Shown one piece after another: positions 53,951 to 63,187 of a DNA stretch of 64,000 bases. The DNA lies in contig PKTR01000001.1 of NCBI GenBank assembly GCA_002869065.1, positions 673,118-737,117 on the forward strand, written 5' to 3'. The notes below the pieces were generated by a model. The model was given only the letters and a program-made list of their open reading frames with translations. It ran no database searches and was not told the origin of the DNA. Source of the stretch: Hyphomicrobiales bacterium. GTDB taxonomy: Bacteria > Pseudomonadota > Alphaproteobacteria > Rhizobiales > Rhodobiaceae. Numbering within the stretch: position 1 is the stretch's first letter; each line of letters begins with the position of its first letter. The translations under genes and the position numbers were made by a program.

Positions 53951-55150
53951 TTACACAAGGATGAAATCGGCGACCGTAATGTTCGGAATATTCTCGAAGA
54001 TCGCGACCTGTATCGGCAACGCCGCTCCGTTGCCTTCCGGGTAGTAGACGAGACCGCCATCCCCGGTGTCGTAGGTCAGGGTCGGCTCGCTGGTCACCGG
54101 ATTGCCATCGATGATGAAGTTGTGATCGTTGATCAGCAATTCGATCTGGAAGCCAGCGATCGACAGGCAGATCAGATCTTCGGTGGGGTCGAAATCGGTG
54201 ACGTTGTCCGGCCCCTCTCCCGGCGCGTTGAAGCCGAGCGAGTCGTTGCCCGCCCCCAGCGTGATCCGGTCGAGGCCGGGTCCGCCAAAAATCTTGTCAT
54301 TGCCGGTATTTCCAAGCAGCGTGTCGTTTCCCGCGCCACCGTAGATCCGGTCATGCAGGCTGTTGCCGCTGAACCGGTCCGCCTGATTGCCGCCAATCAG
54401 CCGATCGGACCCATCACCGCCCAGAATGGTGTCGGCACCGTCACCACCCTGGATCGTGTCGCGTCCGCCCTCGCCGAGAATGCGGTCGTTGTTGGCACCC
54501 CCGGCGATGGTGTCGTTGTCGTTGCCAGCGAAGATCGTATCGTTCCCGGCACCTCCGGCGATGAACTCCTTGCCTGTCGTGCCGCCACGGATCAGGTCGT
54601 GCCCGTCACCGCCGAACAACGTGTCGTCGAGCGTGCCGCCGAGCAACGTGTCGTCACCTGCTTCACCGGACAGTCTGTCTGATCCGGCATCGCCGCGCAG
54701 GAGATCGTTCCCGCCACCGCCGAAAAGCGTGTCGTTCTGCAGGCCGCCAAACAGCTTGTCCGGCGAGTTGTCTCCACCGCCTCGCAGCAGATCGCGGTCA
54801 TTGCCGCCATAGAGGGAGTCGCGCCCGTTTTGGCCGAAAAGCCGGTCATTGCCGGATCCGCCGTAAAGTTTGTCGTTGTGGAAACCACCCTCAAGCGTAT
54901 CGTTACCCGTACGCCCAAAAAGCTGATCGCGCCCGCCAAGTCCGTCGAGGAAGTCGTTCCCGCCCAGACCTCGAATGGTATCGTTCCCCGCGGTGCCGAT
55001 CAGAGCCGGATTGGCAACACCGTCGTCGTTGCCAGCCGTGCCATTTATCACGGCAGCAAGGTCGATCAGATCGCTCGTCCCGACCAGTCGAAATAAATGT
55101 GAATATTCACTGGAAAGCCCGAGCCTTCCAACAACATCATTATCTGCCAT
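53951..55150 (-). CDS. RTX calcium-binding repeat protein
   Basis: A 399-residue protein made largely of about twenty GGxGxDxLx-type nonapeptides between residues 50 and 310 (for example GGNDFLDGLGGRDQLFG), which fold into a calcium-binding beta-roll outside the cell. The C-terminal 90 residues (VTDFDPTEDLICLS to VADFILV) look like a type I secretion signal region; there is no N-terminal signal peptide. No catalytic domain is seen. No type I secretion ABC/HlyD genes lie in the window, so export would use a system elsewhere. Confidence 0.9.
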   Translation of the reverse strand: MADNDVVGRLGLSSEYSHLFRLVGTSDLIDLAAVINGTAGNDDGVANPALIGTAGNDTIRGLGGNDFLDGLGGRDQLFGRTGNDTLEGGFHNDKLYGGSGNDRLFGQNGRDSLYGGNDRDLLRGGGDNSPDKLFGGLQNDTLFGGGGNDLLRGDAGSDRLSGEAGDDTLLGGTLDDTLFGGDGHDLIRGGTTGKEFIAGGAGNDTIFAGNDNDTIAGGANNDRILGEGGRDTIQGGDGADTILGGDGSDRLIGGNQADRFSGNSLHDRIYGGAGNDTLLGNTGNDKIFGGPGLDRITLGAGNDSLGFNAPGEGPDNVTDFDPTEDLICLSIAGFQIELLINDHNFIIDGNPVTSEPTLTYDTGDGGLVYYPEGNGAALPIQVAIFENIPNITVADFILV

Positions 55151-55422
55151 GACTCCCCTCCCTGGCCGTCTTTTATTTCCATATATTTCCGCATACCGTA
55201 GGGGAAGCGCGGGTACCGAGCCACAACCAGAGAGTATTTCTCACGCCATTGTGAGAAATTCCAAGTTCTCCGTGAGCTTCTATTCACGGGAATGTTTGCA
55301 AGTCTGGAAATTACGTGAAAGCGCGGAAAAAAGGGATCGATGCCGTCGAACATCAGGACGACGCGGCGGAAATCAGGATCGTCACGATCCCGCACACGCA
55401 GCAGCGATCATGGAGCGGTGCC

Positions 55423-56139
55423 TTAGCGGACTTCGCGCCGGTTGTACATCTGGATGATGAAGCCGATGACCGAGAGATAGGCGGTCGTCACCAACAGGCC
55501 CCAATAGGCCCACGGATCGGGCTGCATATCCTGCAGCAGAGCGACGGCGCAGAACACCGCCCAAAGCGCCGTCACCGTCAGCGTCAGCGGCCGCCACCGC
55601 TTCACGCGCACCGGATGCACGAAATGGATCGGCGCGAATGTCAGCGCGGCAAGCAGGATAAGGATGGAGAAGGTAGCGATCGCACCGAGGTCAGCGACAA
55701 GAAGGTCGAACACCGCCACGTTCCACACCGCAGGAAATCCCCTGAACGAGGAATCCGCGGTCTTCATCTGGGTATCGGCGAAATACAGCGCGCCGGAAAC
55801 CACGATGAGCACGGCAGCGATGATGTCATAGGGTGACGGCAGCACCCCGGCCGCGATCAGGATCAGCGCCGGCAGGAACACATAGGTCGTGTAATCGATG
55901 ACGAAATCGAGCGCGGCACCGGACCAACGCGGCAACACTTCGCTGATCGCCAGACGACGCGCCAGCGGTCCGTCGACGCCATCGACGAACAGCGCAACGC
56001 CAAGCCAGGTGAAGGCCATGACGATATTGCCCTGCATCAGCGCGAGACCGGAAAGAAGCGCAAAGGCCGCCCCCGAGGCCGTCAGCAAATGGACGGAAAA
56101 CGGGACCGAAAGAAACGGCTCGACCTTTTTTCGGGACAT
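55423..56139 (-). CDS. pcs: Phosphatidylcholine synthase
   Basis: Inner-membrane CDP-alcohol phosphatidyltransferase, 238 residues, condensing choline with CDP-diacylglycerol. The active-site motif DGVDGPLARR with the following GAALDFVID gives the DGxDGxxARR...GxxxDxxxD pattern of Pcs. About eight helices are predicted. The start is taken at ATG 56139; a TTG upstream at 56163 has no ribosome site. Pcs is characteristic of alphaproteobacteria that interact with plants or animals, but also occurs in free-living ones. Confidence 0.92.
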   Translation of the reverse strand: MSRKKVEPFLSVPFSVHLLTASGAAFALLSGLALMQGNIVMAFTWLGVALFVDGVDGPLARRLAISEVLPRWSGAALDFVIDYTTYVFLPALILIAAGVLPSPYDIIAAVLIVVSGALYFADTQMKTADSSFRGFPAVWNVAVFDLLVADLGAIATFSILILLAALTFAPIHFVHPVRVKRWRPLTLTVTALWAVFCAVALLQDMQPDPWAYWGLLVTTAYLSVIGFIIQMYNRREVR

Positions 56140-56392
56140 ATGACCGCTCACGAACCGCTCCAATCAAGTCGGCACAGTGCACTCGACCGGCCGGCGAAGT
56201 TCCAGTTGCGCCCCAACACCCGGACTCGTCTTTTACCAGTCCGGCAAACAATACTATCGGAAGCAATCCAGTAGTCCGAATTGCCCGCCCTTACAAGCTC
56301 TTCGCCGTTTTTTCCTGTCAACGGCACCGCCGAATCGCCGTCTTTTTGCCTAACCGGATACCGCTGATTCCCCGACGTCACCCGCAAGAGCA

Positions 56393-57334
56393 TCAAAGAC
56401 CGATGGCGCGCCGAATCGGTTCCGCCATCAACAGAACGGCCGCGCCCCACACCAGGAACGTCACCCCGATGGCGCGCGGGATCCACGGATTGATGACCAT
56501 TTTCTCGATCGACATGAGGACCCCCAGCACGGCGATCCAGACGATGTTCATGACGCCGACGGCGAACATCACCGTCATCAGCGCCCAACAGCAGCCGAAG
56601 CACAAAAGCCCCTGATCGACACCAAGCCTGAACACGCCGGGAAAGTCGCCGCGCCAGTTTGTGTAGAAGAACGGCAGCGGCGTCTGGCAACGCGTGAGAC
56701 AGGCATTTTTCGCCGGCGTGAACTGGTAGATGCCGGCGGCCATCAGCGTCGTCCCGGCGAGAACCAGGCTTGCCGGCGCCATCATCGGCGTCATCACCCG
56801 CAATTCCGTCAGCCCCCATTGGGCAAACGTTGCGACAACTCCGAAGACGCTCCACACGCTCAGATATCCAAGCCCGAGCACGACCACAGGCGCGGCCTCC
56901 TCACCCTTGGCGCGCGCCTTCTGGGCAAGGTCCGCATAGGTGGCGAGCATCGGCGCCGCCGTCGGCAGCATCATCGCGAACGCCATCATCACCCACATCA
57001 GGAAAACGAGCGTCAGATCGATGATGCCCCAGGATCCCGTTGCCGGCATGCCGAAACTCGCCGCCGTCCCGGGCGAGCAAAGCGCCACCAGCGCCGCGCG
57101 CGCCGCCGCGTCGAGGCCCTGAAAATTGTTGAAAGCGTTGAAGATACCCATGCCGGGGCCGAGTGCGGCCATGTCCATGTCGGGCACCATGACCGCAACC
57201 ATGATGGTCAGATACGCCCAGCCGATCCCGGCGGTCAGCACCACCAGAAGGGTGACGATCAGCTTCGGCCGCCGCGCGAACCACGCAAGACCGCGGTCTG
57301 CGGCGCCGAGATGCGAGTATCCTTCCGGGTCCAT
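56393..57334 (-). CDS. DUF2182 integral membrane protein
   Basis: About 313 residues and seven helices. DUF2182 hallmarks are MMAFAMMLPTAAPML, then YQFTPAKNACLTRCQTPLPF and GLLCFGCCWALMTVMF with conserved cysteines. The family is described as a predicted metal-binding membrane protein of unknown role. ATG 57334 after AGGTGGCGGGA is chosen over GTG 57346. The gene is divergent from the YeeE/YedE pair, with about 230 bp between. Confidence 0.88.
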   Translation of the reverse strand: MDPEGYSHLGAADRGLAWFARRPKLIVTLLVVLTAGIGWAYLTIMVAVMVPDMDMAALGPGMGIFNAFNNFQGLDAAARAALVALCSPGTAASFGMPATGSWGIIDLTLVFLMWVMMAFAMMLPTAAPMLATYADLAQKARAKGEEAAPVVVLGLGYLSVWSVFGVVATFAQWGLTELRVMTPMMAPASLVLAGTTLMAAGIYQFTPAKNACLTRCQTPLPFFYTNWRGDFPGVFRLGVDQGLLCFGCCWALMTVMFAVGVMNIVWIAVLGVLMSIEKMVINPWIPRAIGVTFLVWGAAVLLMAEPIRRAIGL

Positions 57335-57564
57335 ATGTCCCGCCACCTGTTACCGAGGAAAAGCCATCGCCCCCGAATTCGGCAATTCCGCGTCTTTCGT
57401 CAAGGGCGGCATGCAGAAAGGACCGTTTTCCCAGCCCGCGTGCGACATCACGCCCGGCCCGTGCGACCAAAAGTCAGCACGGGTTCAGACGTTTCTTTCG
57501 CCATACTTGGGAAAAACACCACCATATCGATCGAACCGGTTCGCCTTCTCTTTTGGGGATGGGT

Positions 57565-58020
57565 ATGGAGTCGCAATTCGGCCTTACGGTCTCCGATGTT
57601 ATTGTCGCCGGGATTTTCCTCGGCGCAGGCGCTGTCTGCTTCTGGTTCATTCTCGGACGCGGCTTCGGGATCGGAGACGTTATTCCGGCCTTCTCAAGCC
57701 GCCTGCGCTGGTCGCAACGCTGGCCGCGCCTGTTGTTTGTCGTCGGACTTCTGATCGGCGGCGGGATCGGCTTGTGGTTCGGCTCGCCCGATGTCGACCT
57801 AGACGAATTGGCCGGCAGCCCGACGCCTTTGCTCATTGCCGCCGGCGGTCTGCTGACCGGAATCGGTTTGCGGCTGATGCGCGAAGGGCTTGCCGGCCAC
57901 CTGATCTTCGGTCTTGCCAAGCAATCGCAGCGCTCGACCGTCGCCGTCGGCGCCGTGTTCGCCACAGCGCTCGTCACGGCCATCGGATCCGCCGTCCTCT
58001 TCGGCGGGGCCGCGCAATGA
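57565..58020 (+). CDS. YeeE/YedE-family membrane protein, first half
   Basis: A 151-residue, four-helix protein of the YeeE/YedE (sulfur transport) family. In the family the core is like GTRLGSGCTSGHGVCGLAR; here the aligned segment is GLRLMREGLAGHLIFGLAK, with both cysteines replaced (Gly and Phe). Family members such as TsuA move thiosulfate through conserved cysteines, so this one may carry something else or have a changed mechanism. The start is ATG 57565 after GGGG. It overlaps the second half (ATGA). Confidence 0.78.
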   Translation: MESQFGLTVSDVIVAGIFLGAGAVCFWFILGRGFGIGDVIPAFSSRLRWSQRWPRLLFVVGLLIGGGIGLWFGSPDVDLDELAGSPTPLLIAAGGLLTGIGLRLMREGLAGHLIFGLAKQSQRSTVAVGAVFATALVTAIGSAVLFGGAAQ

Positions 58021-58496
58021 GCCGGTCGCTCTTGCTCACCGCGACTGGTGTGCTTGCATCCGGCATCCTGTTCGGCGTCGGCGCCGCGCTTTCAGGTCTG
58101 ACGGACCCGGATCAGATGGTCGCCTTTTTCGATCTCGGCCGGATTCCGGAAGGAACATGGAACCCGCTACCGCTCGCCGCTCTCGTAATCGCCCTGATCC
58201 TGTCGATGGCCGCGATCCGCCTCAGCTATCGCCGGCATCACCGCGACCCCGAAGGCCATGCCGCCCCCATTCGGTTCACCAACAGGATCGACGGCAAGAT
58301 GCTGCTCGGAGCTGTGCTGTTCGGCGCCGGTTGGGGCATTTCGGGCCTGTTGCCCGAAGCGGCCATTGCAGCGTTTGCCGGCTCGCCGGGCAATGCAACG
58401 CTGTTTCTCGGCGCAATGGCGGTCGGCTTCGTGGCGGCAAACGCGGGAATGGCGTATAGAAAACGCGATACGTCACCGCCGGACCCGTCGCCATAG
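58017..58496 (+). CDS. YeeE/YedE-family (DUF6691-like) membrane protein, second half
   Basis: A 159-residue partner with four helices, starting inside the stop of the first half (ATGA). It has GAALSGLTDPDQMVAFFDL and FGAGWGISGLLPEAAIAAF. The usual GWGLxGxCPGPA motif has lost its Cys and Gly (LLPEA), matching the cysteine loss in the partner. The pair probably forms one transporter. Confidence 0.78.
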   Translation: MSRSLLLTATGVLASGILFGVGAALSGLTDPDQMVAFFDLGRIPEGTWNPLPLAALVIALILSMAAIRLSYRRHHRDPEGHAAPIRFTNRIDGKMLLGAVLFGAGWGISGLLPEAAIAAFAGSPGNATLFLGAMAVGFVAANAGMAYRKRDTSPPDPSP

Positions 58497-58544
58497 GGCG
58501 CAGAGCGAACGGCGGACGGAAAGAACGAGCAGGACCCAAGCAAT

Positions 58545-59759
58545 ATGGCATCAGCGCTGCCCTCATCCTTCGACGTCGCCGTGATCGGTGCAGGCCCCGC
58601 CGGCATGTTCACCGCACTGGTGTTTGCCCGCGAAGGCTTCGATACCGCGCTGATTTCCCCGCGCCGGGTTGTCGACGACGCCCGCACCACCGCCCTGCTC
58701 GACGCCTCTGTGCAGATGCTCGCGGCCATCGATCTTTGGCCTGAAATCGCGCCGCACGCAGCCCCCTTGCGCATCATGCGGCTGATCGACGACACCGGCC
58801 GGCTCATTCGCGCACCCGAAACCGCCTTCGACAGCGGCGAACTCGGGCTTGAAGCCTTCGGCTACAACATCGCCAACCGCGACCTCAACGCCGAACTGAC
58901 CAAGGCTGTCGAGGTCTCAGGTCTGACCTGGATCGACGCCAGCGTCAGCGCCATCGACCCCGCCGACGACAAGGTCACCATCACACTCGACAATGGCGGC
59001 AGCGTTGGCGCAAAGCTCATCGCCGGCTGCGACGGCCGCAAATCACCGAGCCGCGAAGCTGCCGGCATCGAAGTTCGCCGCTGGTCCTACGATCAGGCCG
59101 CGCTCGTCGCGAACTTCACCCACGAGGCCGCGCACAACGACACGTCAAGCGAGTTTCACACGCCGACCGGCCCGTTCACGCTCGTGCCGCTGCCGGGCAA
59201 GCGCTCGAGTCTCGTCTGTGTCGAACGTCCTGACCGGGCCGAAGCCCTTGCCGCCCTCGACGACGATGCGCTGTCGGCCGAAGTCGAGCGCCGCGCCCAC
59301 GCGATCCTTGGCGGCATGCGCATCGATGGGCCCCGCCAGGTGTTCCCGATGTCCAGCATGGTCGCCAACAGCTTTGGCGCCAACCGCATCGCGCTCATTG
59401 GCGAAGCAGCTCACTATTTCCCGCCGATCGGCGCACAGGGGCTCAATCTCAGCCTGCGCGACGCGGCAGCCCTGTGCGAGATCAGCGCTTCAGTGAAGAA
59501 ACAGGGCGGTGATATCGGCGGTCCCGACGCCCTCACCCGCTACGACCGCACCCGCCGCCCCGACGTGTGGTCGCGCACTGCCGGTGTCGACATGCTCAAT
59601 CGCGCATTGATGAGCGACTTCCTGCCGGTTCAGCTCGTACGCGGGTTCGGGCTCTATGCCGCCGGCAAGATCGGCCCGCTTCGCCGCCTGCTCATGCGCG
59701 AAGGCATCACGCCGCGCCTCGGCACGCCGCGCCTCGCCCGCCGCCAGCAAAACGGCTGA
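58545..59759 (+). CDS. FAD-dependent monooxygenase, UbiH/UbiF family
   Basis: Flavin hydroxylase, 404 residues, with the dinucleotide motif VAVIGAGPAGM (residues 11-21), the DG motif IAGCDGRKSPSREAAG, and RIALIGEAAHYFPPIGAQG, the FAD-ribityl motif. This group hydroxylates the ubiquinone ring; alphaproteobacteria use UbiL/UbiH variants of varied specificity. It may function in ubiquinone synthesis, but the ring position cannot be assigned. It follows the YeeE pair by 48 bp and may share its transcript. Confidence 0.9.
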   Translation: MASALPSSFDVAVIGAGPAGMFTALVFAREGFDTALISPRRVVDDARTTALLDASVQMLAAIDLWPEIAPHAAPLRIMRLIDDTGRLIRAPETAFDSGELGLEAFGYNIANRDLNAELTKAVEVSGLTWIDASVSAIDPADDKVTITLDNGGSVGAKLIAGCDGRKSPSREAAGIEVRRWSYDQAALVANFTHEAAHNDTSSEFHTPTGPFTLVPLPGKRSSLVCVERPDRAEALAALDDDALSAEVERRAHAILGGMRIDGPRQVFPMSSMVANSFGANRIALIGEAAHYFPPIGAQGLNLSLRDAAALCEISASVKKQGGDIGGPDALTRYDRTRRPDVWSRTAGVDMLNRALMSDFLPVQLVRGFGLYAAGKIGPLRRLLMREGITPRLGTPRLARRQQNG

Positions 59760-59792
59760 CAGGGACCGAGCCCGAGCCACAGCGGCGCGCGT

Positions 59793-60911
59793 TCACGCCA
59801 GAAAGCGATCGTTGTCGGCCCCGAGCGGTGGCACCGCGCCGTCGGTTTCGGCTGAGCGGAACTGCGGCGCGACCGGAACCACGGCCGCGGGCAACGTCTC
59901 TCCCGCCGCATCCGTCACCGTGTAGTCGAACAGCCCGCGCCCGCGGAAATGCGGATCCTGCATCGCCGCTTCGAGCGATTCCACGATGGTCACGCAACAG
60001 TCGGCCTGCTTGAACACCGGCGCCCAATGGGAGGCCGGCTTTGCGCGGATGATCGCGGCAATGGCATCGCGGGTCGCAAACCGGTCGCGGCTGTCGTCCC
60101 GAAACTCCTCCGCCAGATCGATCGCCGCACAAAGAACCGTCCAGAACCTGTCTTCGATCGCCGCAACCGCGACGAGACGCTCGTCCGACGTCGGATAGAG
60201 CTGATAGCGCGGCGACCCGCCGGTCAGAAGCCAGTCGCCCGGAAGCGGGAAAGTCCCCGTACCGGTTCCCTGCGCCTGCGCATAGAGGGAAAAGGTGAAG
60301 TTCGTATCGACCATGGCGATATCGAGATAGGTGCCGACCCCGCTCTTTTCCCGCCCGAGCAACGCCATCAGGATGTTGCTGACGGCCGGAAACGTGCCGC
60401 CGCCGATATCGGCAATCAGCGCCGGCGGAACCACCGGCTTGTCGATCGGACCATGCGCCATCGCCAGCAGCCCGGTGGACCCGACATAGTTGAGATCGTG
60501 GCCGGCCTCGTTCGCCCTCGGCCCGCTCTGGCCGTAACCGGTGATCGAGCAATAGACGATGCGCGGATTCATTGCCTTCACCGCTTCATAGCCAAGCCCG
60601 AGGCGCTCCATGACGCCCGGCCGGAACTGCTCGACCAGAACGTCGGCGCGCTCCAGCAACGGCCGCAGGCGCTCGACCGCATCGGCAGCCTTGAGATCCA
60701 GCTCGACGCTCCGCTTGCCCCGATTGAGCAGGGCGAACGGTGCGGAATCCGTGCTCCAGCGCGGCGGATAGCGGCGCATGTCCTCGCCGCCCGGCTTCTC
60801 GACCTTGATCACCTCCGCGCCGGCCTCGGCCAGCATCAGCGTCGCCAGCGGCCCCGGTAGCAAGGTGGTGAAATCGACGACGACGTATCCCTCAAGCGGT
60901 TGCCCCGACAC
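59793..60911 (-). CDS. CaiB/BaiF family III CoA-transferase, racemase-like
   Basis: Family III CoA enzyme, 372 residues, opening with LEGYVVVDFTTLLPGPLATLMLAEAGAEVIKVE, shown here in part as the family start. The active-site run AGHDLNYVGSTG followed by ALIADIGGG has the His and Asp used by alpha-methylacyl-CoA racemase, so it may racemise a 2-methylacyl-CoA rather than transfer CoA. It is followed on the genome by an AEC permease on the same strand and, farther on, a malyl-CoA lyase. Exact substrate unknown. Confidence 0.85.
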   Translation of the reverse strand: MSGQPLEGYVVVDFTTLLPGPLATLMLAEAGAEVIKVEKPGGEDMRRYPPRWSTDSAPFALLNRGKRSVELDLKAADAVERLRPLLERADVLVEQFRPGVMERLGLGYEAVKAMNPRIVYCSITGYGQSGPRANEAGHDLNYVGSTGLLAMAHGPIDKPVVPPALIADIGGGTFPAVSNILMALLGREKSGVGTYLDIAMVDTNFTFSLYAQAQGTGTGTFPLPGDWLLTGGSPRYQLYPTSDERLVAVAAIEDRFWTVLCAAIDLAEEFRDDSRDRFATRDAIAAIIRAKPASHWAPVFKQADCCVTIVESLEAAMQDPHFRGRGLFDYTVTDAAGETLPAAVVPVAPQFRSAETDGAVPPLGADNDRFLA

Positions 60912-61032
60912 GCGCTTCCTCCCTCATATCCCCTCACGCGTGCGGTTCTTGATGCCGCCGCGTTATTTTTTTCGATGATAGCATTCCGCAAGCCGCTGTC
61001 GCCTGAAACCTTGGCTGCCGGGCTGCGGGCGT

Positions 61033-61992
61033 TCAGAAATTCAGAACCGGCAAATGCCCGGATTTGATCAGGTAGAGAATGCCGGTGACGGTGAACACCG
61101 AAACCACCGTCCCGATCAACACCGCGCTCGAGGCGCGCTCCACATAGACCTTGTACTGCTGGGCGATGACGAAGACGTTCGCCGCCGGCGGCAGGCATGC
61201 CATCAGCACCGCCGTCGCGATCCAGATCGGGTCAATGCCGCCGACCCAGGACAACAGCAGGAACACGATGATCGGGTGCACGATCAGCTTGATGAAAAGG
61301 ATTCCTGGCAGTTCGATCGGCACCCGCTTCACCTTGCCGAGCGACACGGTGACCCCGAGCGCGAACAGCGCGCAGGGCGCTGCCGCCGAGCGCAGATAGG
61401 TCAGCAGCTGATCGACCGCTGCCGGCGGACGGAAATCGATCGCCGCCGCGGCAACGCCGGCGATGGTCGCCAGGATGAAAGGATGCGTGAAGATGCGCTT
61501 CAGAACCAGCAGCGCCGCCTTGCCGATGCTGCGGTCATCGCTGCCGTCAATCGCCATCATCAGCGGCGCGAGCGTGAACAGGAGCGTATTGTCGAAACAA
61601 AAGATCAGCGCGGTCGGAACGGTCGCGACCGGCCCGAGCGCGGCGAGCGTCAGACCCGGCCCCATATAGCCGATATTGGAATAGGCCCCGACCAACCCCT
61701 GAATGGTCGCTTCGGGAATGTTGCCCCGGGTCACGACAACGCCGATGCCGAAGGCGAGCGCGAAGGCGCAATAGGTTGCAAAGGTCGTCGAGGCAACGAA
61801 GGCGAAATTCGCCAGCTCCTCGATCGGCGTGCGCGACAGGAGCTGGAAGAACAACGCCGGCAACGCGATATAGATCACGAAGAAATTCAGCCAGGCCAGG
61901 CCATCGGCCGGTATCTTGATGAATTTGCCGGAGAAATAGCCAAGGAAGATGAGGCCGAAAAACGGCATCGCGAGCGACAGAACTTCTTCCAT
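61033..61992 (-). CDS. AEC-family permease
   Basis: Ten-helix transporter, 319 residues, of the auxin efflux carrier family (LAMPFFGLIFLGYFSGKF, LVGAYSNIGYMGPGLTLAAL with the conserved N-x-G). Bacterial members move malonate, malate or other acids. It lies upstream of the CoA-transferase gene on the same strand (121-bp gap), so the two may be one unit. Confidence 0.88.
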   Translation of the reverse strand: MEEVLSLAMPFFGLIFLGYFSGKFIKIPADGLAWLNFFVIYIALPALFFQLLSRTPIEELANFAFVASTTFATYCAFALAFGIGVVVTRGNIPEATIQGLVGAYSNIGYMGPGLTLAALGPVATVPTALIFCFDNTLLFTLAPLMMAIDGSDDRSIGKAALLVLKRIFTHPFILATIAGVAAAAIDFRPPAAVDQLLTYLRSAAAPCALFALGVTVSLGKVKRVPIELPGILFIKLIVHPIIVFLLLSWVGGIDPIWIATAVLMACLPPAANVFVIAQQYKVYVERASSAVLIGTVVSVFTVTGILYLIKSGHLPVLNF

Positions 61993-62123
61993 AAATTCTG
62001 TCCCCTGCCCTTCCCGGTGGTCCTCGCCTGTCGCGGGGATTGCAACGCTCCCCGGCCGTCTTTATTGACATTCGCCTATCGGCTATCGCCGCGCCGGTCA
62101 ATTGCCGTCTTCGCATAGCCCGT

Positions 62124-63080
62124 ATGAATGCCGGAATGCACATTGTGAAAAGCGAGCAACCGCGCCCGCCACGTCTGGTCCATTACATTGAATATGTGGC
62201 GCTTCGCGCCATGTTCTGGCTCGTGCGCGCGCTGCCGCTCAACATCGCAAAGTCGATTTCCGAAACCGGCGTCCGCAAGATCGCGCCGCTGACCCGTCGC
62301 CATACGCGTGTTCTCGACCATCTGCGCCACGCCCTGCCGGAACGCACTGAAACCGAACGCAGAAAAATCGCCGATGAGATGTGGCGCAATGTCGGCACCA
62401 TTGCGATCGAGACACTCGTGCTCGATCGCCTCGCCGCCGAACCTGACCGATTTTCCTTCGAGTACAACGGCGTCGACGAGGTTATCCGAGCCGCGCCGAA
62501 CGGCTGCATCTACGTCGCTTGCCACTACGGCAACTGGGAGGTGCTCCCGCTCGCGGCCCACGACCTGAAGCGCTCTCTGGCCGGGGTCTATAAACAGCTC
62601 AGCAACCCGCTTTCGGAGCACTTTCTGAAGGAACTGCGTGAGCCGTTCTATCAGGGCGGCCTCTTTCCGAAAGGCTACACGACGGCCCGCCAGGTGCTGT
62701 CGCTGGCCAAGCAGGGCAAGGACATCGCCGTCCTGGCCGATCTGCGCGACACTCGCGGCGTCGAGGTACCGTTCTTCGGTCGCAACGCCTGGGCGACCCC
62801 TTTCCCGGCCCTGATCGCCCGCACCTACGACCGGCCGTTGATCGCCGTTAGGCCCCGACGCATCGGCCCTTCGCGCTTCCGCTTCGAACTGGAACAGATC
62901 GACGTTCCCCGCACCGACGATCGCGCGGCCGATATCAAGGCCGCAACGGCCGCGGTCCATGCCGTGTTCGAGCGCTGGATTCGCGAATGCCCCGACCAGT
63001 GGTTCTGGACCCACCGCAAGTGGGACTACGCCACCAACCCGCCCGAATCCGGCCCCGAGAATTCGTCAGAACCCGCCTGA
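62124..63080 (+). CDS. LpxL/HtrB-type lysophospholipid acyltransferase
   Basis: Membrane-associated acyltransferase, 318 residues, with one N-terminal helix (about 22-40) and the catalytic H-X4-E motif (H134 and E139 in CHYGNWE). The family adds acyl chains to lipid A. The ending FWTHRKWD is common in LpxL-like proteins. Start uncertain: ATG 62124 or 62136, neither with a clear ribosome site. It is divergent from the AEC gene. Confidence 0.87.
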   Translation: MNAGMHIVKSEQPRPPRLVHYIEYVALRAMFWLVRALPLNIAKSISETGVRKIAPLTRRHTRVLDHLRHALPERTETERRKIADEMWRNVGTIAIETLVLDRLAAEPDRFSFEYNGVDEVIRAAPNGCIYVACHYGNWEVLPLAAHDLKRSLAGVYKQLSNPLSEHFLKELREPFYQGGLFPKGYTTARQVLSLAKQGKDIAVLADLRDTRGVEVPFFGRNAWATPFPALIARTYDRPLIAVRPRRIGPSRFRFELEQIDVPRTDDRAADIKAATAAVHAVFERWIRECPDQWFWTHRKWDYATNPPESGPENSSEPA

Positions 63081-63187
63081 CCCGTCGCCTCATGCGACTT
63101 GATGGTTATTGCACTGCACTCACGGAGCGTTAGAACAGGCGCACGATTTCTCTCTCGCCTGTGCGCCGGCCGCAAAGGAGATTTTCC

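Noticed and set aside
54122-54682. Plus-strand frame opposite the RTX gene
   Set aside because: Its periodicity only mirrors the nonapeptide-coding repeats of the real gene.
54000-54990. Regularly spaced repeats that might suggest a CRISPR or satellite array
   Set aside because: The period (27 bases) is that of the RTX nonapeptides and the repeats vary as coding repeats do; there are no spacers.
57126-58016. A long N-terminal extension of the second YeeE/YedE half
   Set aside because: The extension is out-of-frame text of the first half and of antisense DUF2182; the ATGA overlap and family start at 58017 are clear.
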